From Desulfosporosinus youngiae DSM 17734 (lineage in GTDB: Bacteria; Bacillota; Desulfitobacteriia; Desulfitobacteriales; Desulfitobacteriaceae), in assembly GCF_000244895.1 (NCBI RefSeq), contig NZ_CM001441.1, forward strand, positions 868,001-932,000: 64,000 nt of DNA, in the 5' to 3' direction. The notes under the pieces were generated by a model. The model was not told the DNA's origin. It saw nothing but the letters and a program-made list of their open reading frames with translations, and did not search any database. Position numbers and translations under genes: made by a program. Shown here piece after piece: positions 43,562-53,077 of the stretch; position 1 is the first letter of the stretch, and the number at the start of each line of letters is the position of its first letter.

Positions 43562-44764
43562 CCGTACCATCAGTTTTTTAATGGCCAGGTCAAGCCCTTC
43601 TAAAGTCAATTCATACATGGGAAAGACGCTGCGGACCAAGCTTAGGGTTTGATACCCGTGAACCCGTTCCCAGTACTTCTCAGGTATGGGGTTGAGCCAA
43701 ACATTATACGGGAATTTCCTAGCTAAGCGCTGCAGCCAAGTAATGCCGGGTTCGTCGTTGCCTACATCCCAAAAGATATTGCCATCGATCATGGTAAGTT
43801 CGCTGGGTGCCATAGCAGCATCCCCTATGATAATGACCTTATAATCTGTACCAAGCAAATTTATAGTATCCGTGGTTTTGACAGCCCTTCTGGGACTGCA
43901 GCTGGCGTCTAAATAGAGCAGATCATAGATGCAGTTGTGAAAGTAATAAAATTTTAAATCCTTAAAATGAGTTGACTTGTGCACGGCAGAGAAGAGCTGA
44001 CTGCAGATTTTGGCATAAGGGGCCATGGACCCGCCAGCATCCATCAGGACAATCAGCTTTACTGTGTTTTTGCGCGGCCTTGTCCAAACCAGCTTCAGCT
44101 GTCCGGCATTTTTACAAGTTTCATCGACGGTATTTTCCAGGTCAAGCTGATCCTTTGCTCCATCAACTCGGGTACTAAATTGGCGCAAGCGGCGTAAAGC
44201 AACTTCAAACTGGCGCACGCCTAAGGTTTTATCTTTGCGATACTCCCGGTAATTTCGTTCGCCGGCCACCTTTACCGCGGATTGACCGTGTGACTGTCCA
44301 CCGATTCTTATTCCCCCGGGGTGGAAACCGGAGTGGCCAAAAGAGGAAGTCCCCCCGGTTCCGATCCATGTGTTCCCGCCGTGATGAGGGCTGTCTTGTT
44401 TGCGTAGACGTTCTTCCAAAGCGGCTTTTAAACTCTCCCAATCAGGTAAACCTAATTTTTTCAGCAGTTCGTTGCGCTCTTCTTCAGAAAACATTTTGGG
44501 AGGCAGCGGATTTTCCATCCATTTCGACACCTGATCTAATAATTGTTCAGGAGTCTCGATCCCCTGAAAATACCTTTGAAAGGCCAGGTCATATTGATCA
44601 AAGTGACTTTCACTTTTGACTAGGACGGCTCTGGCAAGATAGTAAAACCCTGAAAGGCTTGATTCAGCCAAGCCTGCAGAAAGAGCCTCCATTAAGGTCA
44701 TCCATTCTGTGATCGAAACAGGAACCCCTTCGCGTCGTAATTGATAAAAAAAGTTTGTATACAT
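43556..44764 (-). CDS. VWA (CoxE-like) domain protein
   Basis: A 402-residue protein with an N-terminal helical part, a Gly/His-rich linker (residues about 130-165) and a C-terminal von Willebrand A domain. The metal-ion-dependent site appears as DAGGSM (DxGxS) near residue 243, with a later Thr/Asp in the TTDTINLLGTD region. CoxE-type VWA proteins act with a MoxR AAA+ ATPase as a chaperone or metal-insertion pair. The ATPase gene lies nine bases upstream. Its client is unknown. Confidence 0.88.
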   Translation of the reverse strand: MYTNFFYQLRREGVPVSITEWMTLMEALSAGLAESSLSGFYYLARAVLVKSESHFDQYDLAFQRYFQGIETPEQLLDQVSKWMENPLPPKMFSEEERNELLKKLGLPDWESLKAALEERLRKQDSPHHGGNTWIGTGGTSSFGHSGFHPGGIRIGGQSHGQSAVKVAGERNYREYRKDKTLGVRQFEVALRRLRQFSTRVDGAKDQLDLENTVDETCKNAGQLKLVWTRPRKNTVKLIVLMDAGGSMAPYAKICSQLFSAVHKSTHFKDLKFYYFHNCIYDLLYLDASCSPRRAVKTTDTINLLGTDYKVIIIGDAAMAPSELTMIDGNIFWDVGNDEPGITWLQRLARKFPYNVWLNPIPEKYWERVHGYQTLSLVRSVFPMYELTLEGLDLAIKKLMVRK

Positions 44765-44772
44765 AATCTGCC

Positions 44773-45636
44773 CTACCAGCCACGACTCGTGGTGCGTGAT
44801 GAATTATCTGTCCCGCGCATGTGAAGCTGTCTTAAGGCTAGATCAAAATCCTGATTTTTCTTTAACAACGCGCCTAAGAAAGGGATTTCCTTAGAGATTT
44901 TATCCGGCGTGATCCCTCCGATGGTTAAGGCTTGTACCCAATCCAAAAGTTCGCTGGTACTGGGCTTTTTCTGCAGCCCGTTGACACCGCGCAGCCAATA
45001 GAACGACTTTAAAGCTTCCGCAAGCAGTTTGTCTTTTAAATCAGGAAAATGAACCTGAACGATTTCTTCCATCATTGCTTGGTCGGGGAAGTCGATATAA
45101 TGGAAAATGCAGCGCCGCAGGAAAGCATCAGGGAGTTCTTTTTCCGCGTTGCTGGTGATGATCACTATCGGTCGATTCCGCGCAGTAATGGTTTCCCCGG
45201 TTTCCGGGATGTAGAAGTTCATGACATCTAATTCCCAGAGCAGATCATTGGGAAATTCTAAGTCAGCTTTGTCGATTTCATCGATCAGGAGAACAACTCG
45301 TTCGGTGGATTCGAAGGCCTCACCGAGTTTGCCTAATTTAATGTAGCGTTTGATATCAGAGACATTCTGTTCTCCGAATTGACTGTCGTAAAGCCGCTGG
45401 ACCGTGTCATAGACGTAGAGGCCGTCTTGGGCTTTGGTGGTTGACTTGATATTCCAGATGATTAAGCGCAGACCTAGAGAACGGGCGATGCTTTCTGCTA
45501 AGACGGTTTTACCGGTTCCGGGTTCCCCTTTGATCAAGAGAGGTCGTTTTAAGGCAACGGAAATATTGACACTGTTGCGTAGATCATTCGAAACTATGTA
45601 ATCGTCAGTTCCTTGATAGGATACATGATCAGCCAT
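44773..45636 (-). CDS. MoxR-type AAA+ ATPase
   Basis: A 287-residue AAA+ protein: Walker A GEPGTGKTVLAESI near residue 38, Walker B VVLLIDEIDKAD near 115, sensor and Arg-finger region DAFLRRCIFHY near 175. The second ATG of the frame (45636) is eight bases from AAGGAGG; the first (45642) is too near it. It forms a unit with the VWA gene. Such pairs mature enzymes or remodel surface complexes; the target cannot be told from context. Confidence 0.92.
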   Translation of the reverse strand: MADHVSYQGTDDYIVSNDLRNSVNISVALKRPLLIKGEPGTGKTVLAESIARSLGLRLIIWNIKSTTKAQDGLYVYDTVQRLYDSQFGEQNVSDIKRYIKLGKLGEAFESTERVVLLIDEIDKADLEFPNDLLWELDVMNFYIPETGETITARNRPIVIITSNAEKELPDAFLRRCIFHYIDFPDQAMMEEIVQVHFPDLKDKLLAEALKSFYWLRGVNGLQKKPSTSELLDWVQALTIGGITPDKISKEIPFLGALLKKNQDFDLALRQLHMRGTDNSSRTTSRGW

Positions 45637-45642
45637 TTCCAT

Positions 45643-46108
45643 ATCCTCCTTGTTAAAGCCAAATTTATTTAATATAACAATACCACTATTCTGTTAATTT
45701 TGACATAAAAATTTGCTCCACTTAACTTAAGTACTAAAGAACAGCTCTAAGCGAAGAAATGTTTCTATAATTATGCCAGATGCTTGAAACCTATGAAAGC
45801 TTCAAAAATGATTTAATTCCTCTTTACTAAAATCTGAAAAGAGAGTAATATCATGTTCGTCAATGGTGATGTCAGGTGACTCCTATAACTAGCACTTCAT
45901 AGCTACAGTTTGATTTTACCTATTGACTGATATCTTCATTTATACGATACTGTAAATACAATATACGGTCATAGTCAATAGGTCTAAAGTCTTATTCAAC
46001 TAGGCCTTTCGAGGGATCGCTTAATTTAAAATAAAGGGAAGGAAATGGGACAATAGTTTATATTAAAAAGGATTAATCAAATTCAAAGCTCAAATTGAGG
46101 TATCAAAT
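45643..46108. other. AT-rich spacer upstream of the glycan cluster
   Basis: 466 bases between the divergent MoxR and membrane-protein genes. I see TTGACA at 45699-45704 with a weak TAACTT, and the better promoter listed at 45925-45953. No small gene with a credible ribosome site was found. Confidence 0.5.
45925..45953 (+). promoter_or_regulatory. Possible promoter of the glycan cluster
   Basis: TTGACT (45925-45930), 17-base spacer, GATACT (45948-45953), about 150 bases before the first gene. Confidence 0.5.
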
Positions 46109-47731
46109 ATGGCTTTCCCAATTAAAGAAAATGACCGAACTCAAAGTATAAATAAAATGGCAATTTGGTTGACCGGGATTATTGTATTTTTGCTGGAGTG
46201 TGCAGCAGGATATTATTACAATATTTATGTTGGCTATTACCACAGTGACGGAATCAGTCGAGTTGCGAATGCGTTCTATGTATTATATAGCCGGGACCCT
46301 CACTTGGGCGCTATTGGGTTTGTATGGAACCCTCTTCCCAGTATGGTAGACTTGGTATTTTTGCTGCTCTATCCCTGGATACCGGAAATGGCGACTAAAG
46401 GGATTGCTGGTTTGCTGATGAGTGCTTTGTTCGCATCGTTGACAGTGGGAATTTTAGTCAAGGCTTTTATTCAACGCGGGCTTTCATGTGGCTGCGCCAT
46501 AATTTTTACTCTATTATTCGCCTTAAATCCCATGATCTTTTTAGCGGGCTTTAATGGTCTTAGTGATGCACCATTTATATTTTTTACGATCCTATGTATA
46601 ATATCTTTTTTAAATTGGCTTGACTCACATGATTTGGGGGACATAGCTGTCTCAAGCTTTGCACTTGCTACGGCTTTCTGGTGCCGATACGAAGCAGTAC
46701 CCTTCGGATTCAGTATAGTAATAGGCAGTGTTATTGCTACAATGCTGATATATAAAAGTGCAAAACCTCTTGATGAAGGACGCTTTCACTATAACTGGTC
46801 GCGTACGGAAGGAACACTTGCCGTAATAGTGACACCCCTTTTCTATTCAATAGGTTTATGGGTCTTGCTGAATGCAGTTATTATGGATAACCCTTTAAAC
46901 TTTTTAAATGGAGAATATACCAATACTGCCCAGATAGAAGGTCATTTAAATAATCCGATATATGCGGCTATGCTTAATAATCCTATAAATGCTGGCGTCT
47001 TTGCTATTCAAAAGGTATTAGTATTTTCGGCTCCATTTCTATCAATCGTGCTTCTGAGATTAATTAATCGCCGTTTCTTACAGTGGGATACACTAATTCT
47101 GATCGGAACGATAATTTCTATTCCAATCCTGCAGGTAATAATGTTAATAAAGGGTACTTCGTTAGGGTGGTTAAGGTATTTTCTATATGTTTTACCAGTA
47201 TCATTTGCCTGGTTGCCATACGAATTAAGTAAATTAAAGAAAAAATGGCAGGTTTTGATCCCGCTAATTGCAATGATCGCAAATTTTTGTATTCTCTCTT
47301 ACGCAATTACACAACCTTCAATAGCCCCTGATGAGAACACTTTTTTACAAAATTCTCTAGGGCGGCATAATCAGACTTATTATGACCAGAGACAAGATAT
47401 GGAGATCGCGAATTATTTAGATGAGAACTATCCTTCTAGTAATATTCTGGTTGATTCATTTTCAGCATATTTGATTATATTGAATAGCAACTATCCAAAG
47501 CGCTTTTTCATAACTAGTGATTATGACTTTAAAAATGCCATTTCTGATCCCGAGGCATATAATGTCAGCTATATTCTTGTCCCTAAGCCTGGTTCTTCAT
47601 CCGTTATTAGCGCTATCAATGACGCGTATCCTAATTTATATGATCACGGCTCTGATTGGTTAGAGCTTGCCAAGGAATTTGGAACAAGATGGAGATTGTA
47701 TAAGGTTATCGATAATATAAGTGAGTCCTAG
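46109..47731 (+). CDS. Multi-spanning membrane protein, GT-C glycosyltransferase-like, copy 1
   Basis: A 540-residue protein with about ten transmembrane helices and a C-terminal soluble domain (residues 430-540). The first external loop carries YHSDGISRVANAFYV; an acidic residue there and a GT39/PMT-like layout suggest a GT-C enzyme using a polyprenyl-phosphate sugar. I do not recognise a named family. GAGGT precedes the ATG. The next gene is a close paralogue and a DPM1-like GT2 follows, which could supply the lipid-linked sugar donor. Confidence 0.7.
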   Translation: MAFPIKENDRTQSINKMAIWLTGIIVFLLECAAGYYYNIYVGYYHSDGISRVANAFYVLYSRDPHLGAIGFVWNPLPSMVDLVFLLLYPWIPEMATKGIAGLLMSALFASLTVGILVKAFIQRGLSCGCAIIFTLLFALNPMIFLAGFNGLSDAPFIFFTILCIISFLNWLDSHDLGDIAVSSFALATAFWCRYEAVPFGFSIVIGSVIATMLIYKSAKPLDEGRFHYNWSRTEGTLAVIVTPLFYSIGLWVLLNAVIMDNPLNFLNGEYTNTAQIEGHLNNPIYAAMLNNPINAGVFAIQKVLVFSAPFLSIVLLRLINRRFLQWDTLILIGTIISIPILQVIMLIKGTSLGWLRYFLYVLPVSFAWLPYELSKLKKKWQVLIPLIAMIANFCILSYAITQPSIAPDENTFLQNSLGRHNQTYYDQRQDMEIANYLDENYPSSNILVDSFSAYLIILNSNYPKRFFITSDYDFKNAISDPEAYNVSYILVPKPGSSSVISAINDAYPNLYDHGSDWLELAKEFGTRWRLYKVIDNISES

Positions 47732-47841
47732 AAGATAAGCCATCAAGACCTTATAAGTTTAACGGATGAGAAAATAATTGAGCAGTAATTCAAAAAACTG
47801 CTCAGAGAATCCCAATGAAACTTGCAATAGAGGTAAAAGGC

Positions 47842-49467
47842 ATGCAAAAAAATCTTCATGATATTGAAATCCAACGTTTAGACAAAAAGCTAATATGGCT
47901 GACAGGAATTACTGTGTTTATGCTTGAATGCTTAGCAGGTTATTACTATAACGTTTATGTTGGATATTATCATGGAGATGGAATTAGTCGAGTCGCAAAT
48001 GCCTTCTATGTACTATATAGTAGAGATCCTCATCTTGGAGCCATTGGATTTGTGTGGAACCCTCTCCCAAGTATGGTGGATATGATTTTTTTATTGCTCT
48101 ATCCTTGGATTCCAGCCATGGCTACAAAGGGAATTTCAGGTTTATTAATGAGCGCCATATTTGCTTCGTTAACTGCAAGTGTTTTAGCATATGCCTTTAT
48201 CCAACGAGGTCTTCCGCGCTGGAGTGCTGTTGTTTTTCCTTTGCTGTTTTCTTTAAACCCAATGATTTTTTTGTTCGGCTTTAATGGTTTGAGCGATGCA
48301 CCCTTTATATTCTTTCTAATCTCAAGTATTGTGTGTTTTTTAAATTGGCTTGATAATAATCGGCTGGGAGACTTAGTGACAGCAAGTTTTGCACTGGCAT
48401 TTTCTTTCTGGTGCAGGTACGAAGCAGTACCTTTTGGATTTAGTATGTTTCTCGCTTGTATGATTGCTACGATGTTTTTTCATAAAAACCCGCCTCCTCC
48501 TGATGAAGGACCTTTTCGCTATAAATGGTCAAGAACAGAAGGAATGCTGTCGGTATTAGCACCACCACTTTGCTATTCAATGATCGTTTGGGTTTTGCTA
48601 AACTGGATCATTATGGATAATCCTCTGAATTTTTTGAACGGAGAATACACAAATACAGCTCAGATTGAAGGACATTTAAGCAGCCCCATGTATGCATCTA
48701 TGGTTCATAATCCAATAAATGCAGGTTACTTCGCGCTTAAAAAAATTGCTGTGTTTTCCACCCCATTAATAGCCATATTAATTCTTAGGCTTTTTAATCG
48801 TAGACTTTTTAAGTGGGACACACTGATTTTGCTTGGGTTATTTATGTCCATTCCGATGTTGCAAATCGTAATGTTAATGGCAGGTATGACGTTAGGCTGG
48901 CTGAGATATTTTATGTATGTGTTGCCTGTTTCGGTTGCTTGGCTGCCTTATGAGCTGAGTAAGCTTAAACGTAAATGGCAAATAATGATTCCCTTAGCTG
49001 CAATGATAGTGAATTACGGTATTCTTTCATATGCTATTACCCAGCCGTCAATCGCTCCTGATGAAAATACGTTTCTGCAGAACTCATTTGGAAAACGTAG
49101 TCAGACTTACTATGATTGGAAACATTATATTGAAGTTGCTGAGTATTTAGATAAAGAGTACCCTCAGAGTATCATTCTAACGGATTCATTTTCAGCATTT
49201 TTTATTATTCTGCAAAGTCATTTTCCTAAGCGTTTTTATATTACTAGCGATTATTATTTTAAAGATGCTATCGCAGACCCTAGAAAATTTGGAGTAAATT
49301 ATATCTTGATTCCAAAACCCGGGTCTGAGGCTGTAATAAGCGCTATCAATAATACTTATCCAAACTTATTTTATCACGGAGTTGACTGGGCGGAACTTGT
49401 CAAAGACTTTGGAGGAAACTGGAGACTATATAAAGTCACCAAAAGTACAGGAGGCGAAGTCGAATGA
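47842..49467 (+). CDS. Multi-spanning membrane protein, GT-C glycosyltransferase-like, copy 2
   Basis: A 541-residue paralogue of the preceding protein, roughly 65-70% identical by eye, with identical blocks such as DGISRVANAFYVLYSRDPHL and NPLNFLNGEYTNTAQIEGHL. ATG 47842 follows GAGG by eight bases; ATG 47815 would add nine residues. The last four bases overlap the GT2 start (ATGA), showing coupling with the likely donor-making enzyme. The copies differ most at the extreme N-terminus and in the loop after helix 6. Confidence 0.7.
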   Translation: MQKNLHDIEIQRLDKKLIWLTGITVFMLECLAGYYYNVYVGYYHGDGISRVANAFYVLYSRDPHLGAIGFVWNPLPSMVDMIFLLLYPWIPAMATKGISGLLMSAIFASLTASVLAYAFIQRGLPRWSAVVFPLLFSLNPMIFLFGFNGLSDAPFIFFLISSIVCFLNWLDNNRLGDLVTASFALAFSFWCRYEAVPFGFSMFLACMIATMFFHKNPPPPDEGPFRYKWSRTEGMLSVLAPPLCYSMIVWVLLNWIIMDNPLNFLNGEYTNTAQIEGHLSSPMYASMVHNPINAGYFALKKIAVFSTPLIAILILRLFNRRLFKWDTLILLGLFMSIPMLQIVMLMAGMTLGWLRYFMYVLPVSVAWLPYELSKLKRKWQIMIPLAAMIVNYGILSYAITQPSIAPDENTFLQNSFGKRSQTYYDWKHYIEVAEYLDKEYPQSIILTDSFSAFFIILQSHFPKRFYITSDYYFKDAIADPRKFGVNYILIPKPGSEAVISAINNTYPNLFYHGVDWAELVKDFGGNWRLYKVTKSTGGEVE

Positions 49468-50498
49468 ATCCTTCAGGTGTTGAAGTATCTGTAGTTATCC
49501 CTGTCTGGAATGAAGCTAAACATTTGAGTCAGTCTCTTAAAACCATCGTTACATTTATTCAAAAGGCTAATTGTTGCTTTGAATTAATTGTCGTAGATGA
49601 CGGTTCGACTGATGATACGTGGAAAATAATTACTCTTGCTCGTGACGAGATTCCAGAGTTAGAAGGTATCCGCTTAAGCAGGAATTTTGGTAAGGAGCGG
49701 GCCTTATGCGCCGGTTTGGAGCATGCGAGAGGACTGGCTGTTATCGTTATGGACGGGGATCTTCAACATCCGCCGGACCTTATTCCTCAAATGATTGACC
49801 AATGGCGGACAAAGGGCGTAAAAATTATTGAATGCGTAAAGAAGTCACGTAGTAAGGAATCTATAGGTTATCGGCTTGGTACAAAGATATTTTATGGACT
49901 TATTAAAAAGTTAGCAAGGCAAGACTTGCATGGAGCCAGCGATTTTAAGCTTTTGGACCGAGTTGTTGTTGAAGCTTGGGCTAAGATGCCGGAACGTATC
50001 ACGTTTTTTCGCGGTATGACGGCCTGGTTGGGTTTCCCGCGAGTTGAACTAGAATTTGATGTGGCTCCTCGAATCGACGGCAAGACAAGTTGGAGTCATA
50101 TTACTCTTGTTAATTTAGCCCTCCATGCTGTTGTAGCCTTTACATCCTGGCCTTTACGCCTTGTTACAATATTAGGGATGCTTTCTTTTGTAGGTGCAGT
50201 TTTGCTTGGTATCCAAACCCTCTATATGAAATTTGTGGGTATAGCGGTAACTGGCTTTACAACAGTGATTCTTTTGTTACTATGTATGAATAGTATGATC
50301 ATGCTGAGCATCGGTATCCTGGGAGAGTATATTGCGGCGATTTATGATGAGGTCAAAGGCCGACCGAGATATGTAGTTAGCCAAAGAACATGGGCACAGT
50401 CCATTGATGAGGGCCTTGCGCATTGTGAGGAGACGAATAAAGTGAATACCACCCCAAACATTTATGCCTCTTTGGGACAAAATAATTATACTTTCTAA
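49464..50498 (+). CDS. GT2 polyprenyl-phosphate glycosyltransferase (DPM1/GtrB-like)
   Basis: A 344-residue GT-A enzyme with VVIPVWNEAKHL, VVDDGSTDDTW and MDGDLQHPPDL (the DxD metal site), then two C-terminal transmembrane helices (about residues 225-300). Such enzymes move mannose or glucose from a nucleotide sugar to a polyprenyl phosphate. With GtrA, ManC and two GT-C-like proteins around it, a polyprenyl-P-mannose donor is the best guess. Confidence 0.9.
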   Translation: MNPSGVEVSVVIPVWNEAKHLSQSLKTIVTFIQKANCCFELIVVDDGSTDDTWKIITLARDEIPELEGIRLSRNFGKERALCAGLEHARGLAVIVMDGDLQHPPDLIPQMIDQWRTKGVKIIECVKKSRSKESIGYRLGTKIFYGLIKKLARQDLHGASDFKLLDRVVVEAWAKMPERITFFRGMTAWLGFPRVELEFDVAPRIDGKTSWSHITLVNLALHAVVAFTSWPLRLVTILGMLSFVGAVLLGIQTLYMKFVGIAVTGFTTVILLLLCMNSMIMLSIGILGEYIAAIYDEVKGRPRYVVSQRTWAQSIDEGLAHCEETNKVNTTPNIYASLGQNNYTF

Positions 50499-50515
50499 AA
50501 TTTAGGTGGTGTTAA

Positions 50516-52609
50516 ATGAACAGTCAAAGCCCTCTTCGTCTAGGAGATATACTAGTTCAAAAGGGTTTAATCTCAGAAGAGAAGCTAAAAAAGGCCTTAA
50601 ATCATCAAAAAACTTATGGCGGCCGACTGGGAAATATTTTGATTGATTTTGGTTGGATAGAGGAGAGTGTAATTAAGGAAGTATCTCAACTAATTCCGCA
50701 GAAATTAAAGCTTGGCGAGATGCTGGTTAATCAAGGTATATTAACTGAAGCACAACTGAGTTTAGCCCTAGAGTATCAACGGAAAAGCGGCGGTCTACTA
50801 GGTGATATTATTCTCTCATTAGGTTTGGTGGAAGCACATACGTTGTTCAGAGTTATCGCATCTCAGCAGGGTATTGGGCGGATTGGATCTCAGTTTGCAA
50901 TCTATTCCTCAAAAATCCCGGAAGAAATCGCACGTGAATATAAAGCAATTGTTGTGCACACAAGCCTTAATCAAGTGGTAGTTGCCGTAGAAAAAGTTTT
51001 GACCAAAGATCAAATCAACTCTTTAGAATCAATGCTAGGCTATAATGTAGAACAAGTACTGGCAACACATACGGAACTGGAATCTCTTTGGAGACAGGCA
51101 TATTCGAGTGAGCTGATGGACATTAGTACTAAGAAATTAGCGATTGATAGCCCTGGTCAATCAGCACAGACAGTACTCACAAAACGACAAACCCTTGGTT
51201 TGGTTATTATTGTTATAGTTGTGATAATCGGTATGTTTTTAGATATATTTAAAACTTTTTTAACGATTAATATAATTATTCAAATTGCCTATTTCGTCGT
51301 ATCGGTCTTAAAGTTCTTAATGATTTTTCGTGGCACCCGTCCTACCTCTCAAATAAGATTTTCGGATGAAGAGCTTGCTGCCATAGATGAACGTGATCTT
51401 CCGGTCTATACTATATTAGTACCTATGTATAAAGAGAGCAGTGTAATTCGAAAATTAGTAGAGAATCTTGAGCGGCTTGATTATCCCAAAGTTAAGCTGG
51501 ATATACGTCTTTTGATTGAGGAAGATGATGTGGAGGCGCAGGAGCTCCTTAACTCTATGGACTTACCATACTACTATACGAGTATTGTTGTACCTCATTC
51601 TAAGCCGAAGACAAAGCCGAAGGCTTGCAATTATGGATTAATTCATGCGAGAGGGAAATATGTAGTTATCTATGATGCTGAAGATAGGCCTGAACCTGAT
51701 CAGCTTAAGAAAGTGCACCTGGCATTTAATCGGAGTCCTGATTCGTGTTGTTGTATTCAGGCCAAGCTGAATTATTTTAATAGTGAACAGAATCTGCTAA
51801 CTCGGTGGTTTACCCAGGAATACAGCATGTGGTTCGATCTATTGTTGCCTGGGCTTATGCAATTGGACATTCCCATCCCCCTTGGCGGCACTTCAAATCA
51901 TTTTAAAACTGAGATTTTAAAAAAGCTGAATGCTTGGGACCCTTATAATGTCACAGAGGATGCAGATCTCGGGATACGGTTATACGGAGAAGGTTTTACA
52001 ACGGGCATTGTTGACTCGAGGACTTGGGAGGAAGCGAATAGCCGCGTTGGAAACTGGATAAGACAGAGATCACGTTGGATAAAGGGGTATATGTTGACTT
52101 GGTTCGTTCATATGAGGTTTCCATTTCGATTATGGCGTCAAATTGGAACCCGGGGAATGATTGGTTTGCAAGTAATCGTTTTAGCAACTCCGCTTCTTCC
52201 GCTAATCAATCCTTTCTTATGGACGTTAATCTTATTGTGGTATTTAACCCATAACCACATGATTCCTATGATGTTCCCTGGGCCAATTTATTATATTGCT
52301 GCAGTTGAACTGATTATAGGTAATTTTCTGTTTGTTTTTAGCAATGTCGCTGGTGTTTATAGGGTTATCGGGGAACTCCACGCCAAAAGTGATTATGCCC
52401 TTTCTTTTAGAATTATTAAGTACGCGCTCTTGACCCCGCTATACTGGATGTTAATGAGTGTAGCAGCCTATAAGGCGGCGTGGCAATTGATTTTCAAGCC
52501 TTTTTACTGGGAAAAGACAGTTCATGGATTAGCAGAAAATGTCACTGAGAACATTTTTTCCGGGTCTAATGATAATATTGACGCCAGTGCCCAGATTAAA
52601 AGGATGTGA
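50516..52609 (+). CDS. MshEN-fused cellulose-synthase-like GT2 (c-di-GMP-binding candidate)
   Basis: A 697-residue fusion. Residues 1-120 contain four MshEN-type 24-residue motifs: LRLGDILVQKGLISEEKL, GRLGNILIDFGWIEESV, LKLGEMLVNQGILTEAQL and GLLGDIILSLGLVEAHTL. Tandem motifs of this type bind c-di-GMP in MshE/PilB ATPases. A transmembrane pair (about 225-270) leads to a GT2 domain with DAEDRPEPD, TEDADLG and the QxxRW-type QRSRWIKG. C-terminal helices follow. It probably makes or exports a polysaccharide under c-di-GMP control, much like NfrB-type proteins. The start is ATG 50516 after AGGTGGTG. Confidence 0.88.
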   Translation: MNSQSPLRLGDILVQKGLISEEKLKKALNHQKTYGGRLGNILIDFGWIEESVIKEVSQLIPQKLKLGEMLVNQGILTEAQLSLALEYQRKSGGLLGDIILSLGLVEAHTLFRVIASQQGIGRIGSQFAIYSSKIPEEIAREYKAIVVHTSLNQVVVAVEKVLTKDQINSLESMLGYNVEQVLATHTELESLWRQAYSSELMDISTKKLAIDSPGQSAQTVLTKRQTLGLVIIVIVVIIGMFLDIFKTFLTINIIIQIAYFVVSVLKFLMIFRGTRPTSQIRFSDEELAAIDERDLPVYTILVPMYKESSVIRKLVENLERLDYPKVKLDIRLLIEEDDVEAQELLNSMDLPYYYTSIVVPHSKPKTKPKACNYGLIHARGKYVVIYDAEDRPEPDQLKKVHLAFNRSPDSCCCIQAKLNYFNSEQNLLTRWFTQEYSMWFDLLLPGLMQLDIPIPLGGTSNHFKTEILKKLNAWDPYNVTEDADLGIRLYGEGFTTGIVDSRTWEEANSRVGNWIRQRSRWIKGYMLTWFVHMRFPFRLWRQIGTRGMIGLQVIVLATPLLPLINPFLWTLILLWYLTHNHMIPMMFPGPIYYIAAVELIIGNFLFVFSNVAGVYRVIGELHAKSDYALSFRIIKYALLTPLYWMLMSVAAYKAAWQLIFKPFYWEKTVHGLAENVTENIFSGSNDNIDASAQIKRM

Positions 52610-52620
52610 AATGAAGAAGA

Positions 52621-53040
52621 ATGGACACTTTAAAGGAGTCAACTACTCAAATTTCTGTGATCATTCGATATGGTTTGGTAGGATTATTAGGCACACTCAT
52701 CCATTTTTCCAGTGTTATAGCATTAGTCGAATTAACTCATCTTGATCCGGTTATAAGTTCCGCCACGGGATTTGTATTGGTTCTATTAATTTCTTATTAT
52801 TTAAACCAAAAATGGACATTCCGTATAAAAAATGGAGGTTCGCGACAATTCTTCTATTACACGATAGTATCTCTTATTGGACTCGGTCTTAATAGTGCTA
52901 TCATGTTCATAGATGTTTATGTTCTAAGATGGAACTATCTATTTGGTCAATGTATGGTAGTAGTAGTGGTTCCTGTGAGTAACTTTTTGATGAATCGAAG
53001 GTGGACTTTTAGAGATACCGAGAATAACGTCGACCTATAG
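52621..53040 (+). CDS. GtrA-family membrane protein
   Basis: A 139-residue protein with four transmembrane helices and the GtrA features YGLVGLLGTLIHF, SYYLNQKWTF and NFLMNRRWTF. GtrA proteins are proposed flippases for polyprenyl-phosphate-linked sugars. It starts 11 bases after the MshEN-GT2 gene; the ribosome site is weak. With the DPM1-like enzyme it would complete a donor synthesis and flipping pair. Confidence 0.88.
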   Translation: MDTLKESTTQISVIIRYGLVGLLGTLIHFSSVIALVELTHLDPVISSATGFVLVLLISYYLNQKWTFRIKNGGSRQFFYYTIVSLIGLGLNSAIMFIDVYVLRWNYLFGQCMVVVVVPVSNFLMNRRWTFRDTENNVDL

Positions 53041-53077
53041 TTAGGCCATTGGATAATGGAAATAAGGAGTTTGATTA

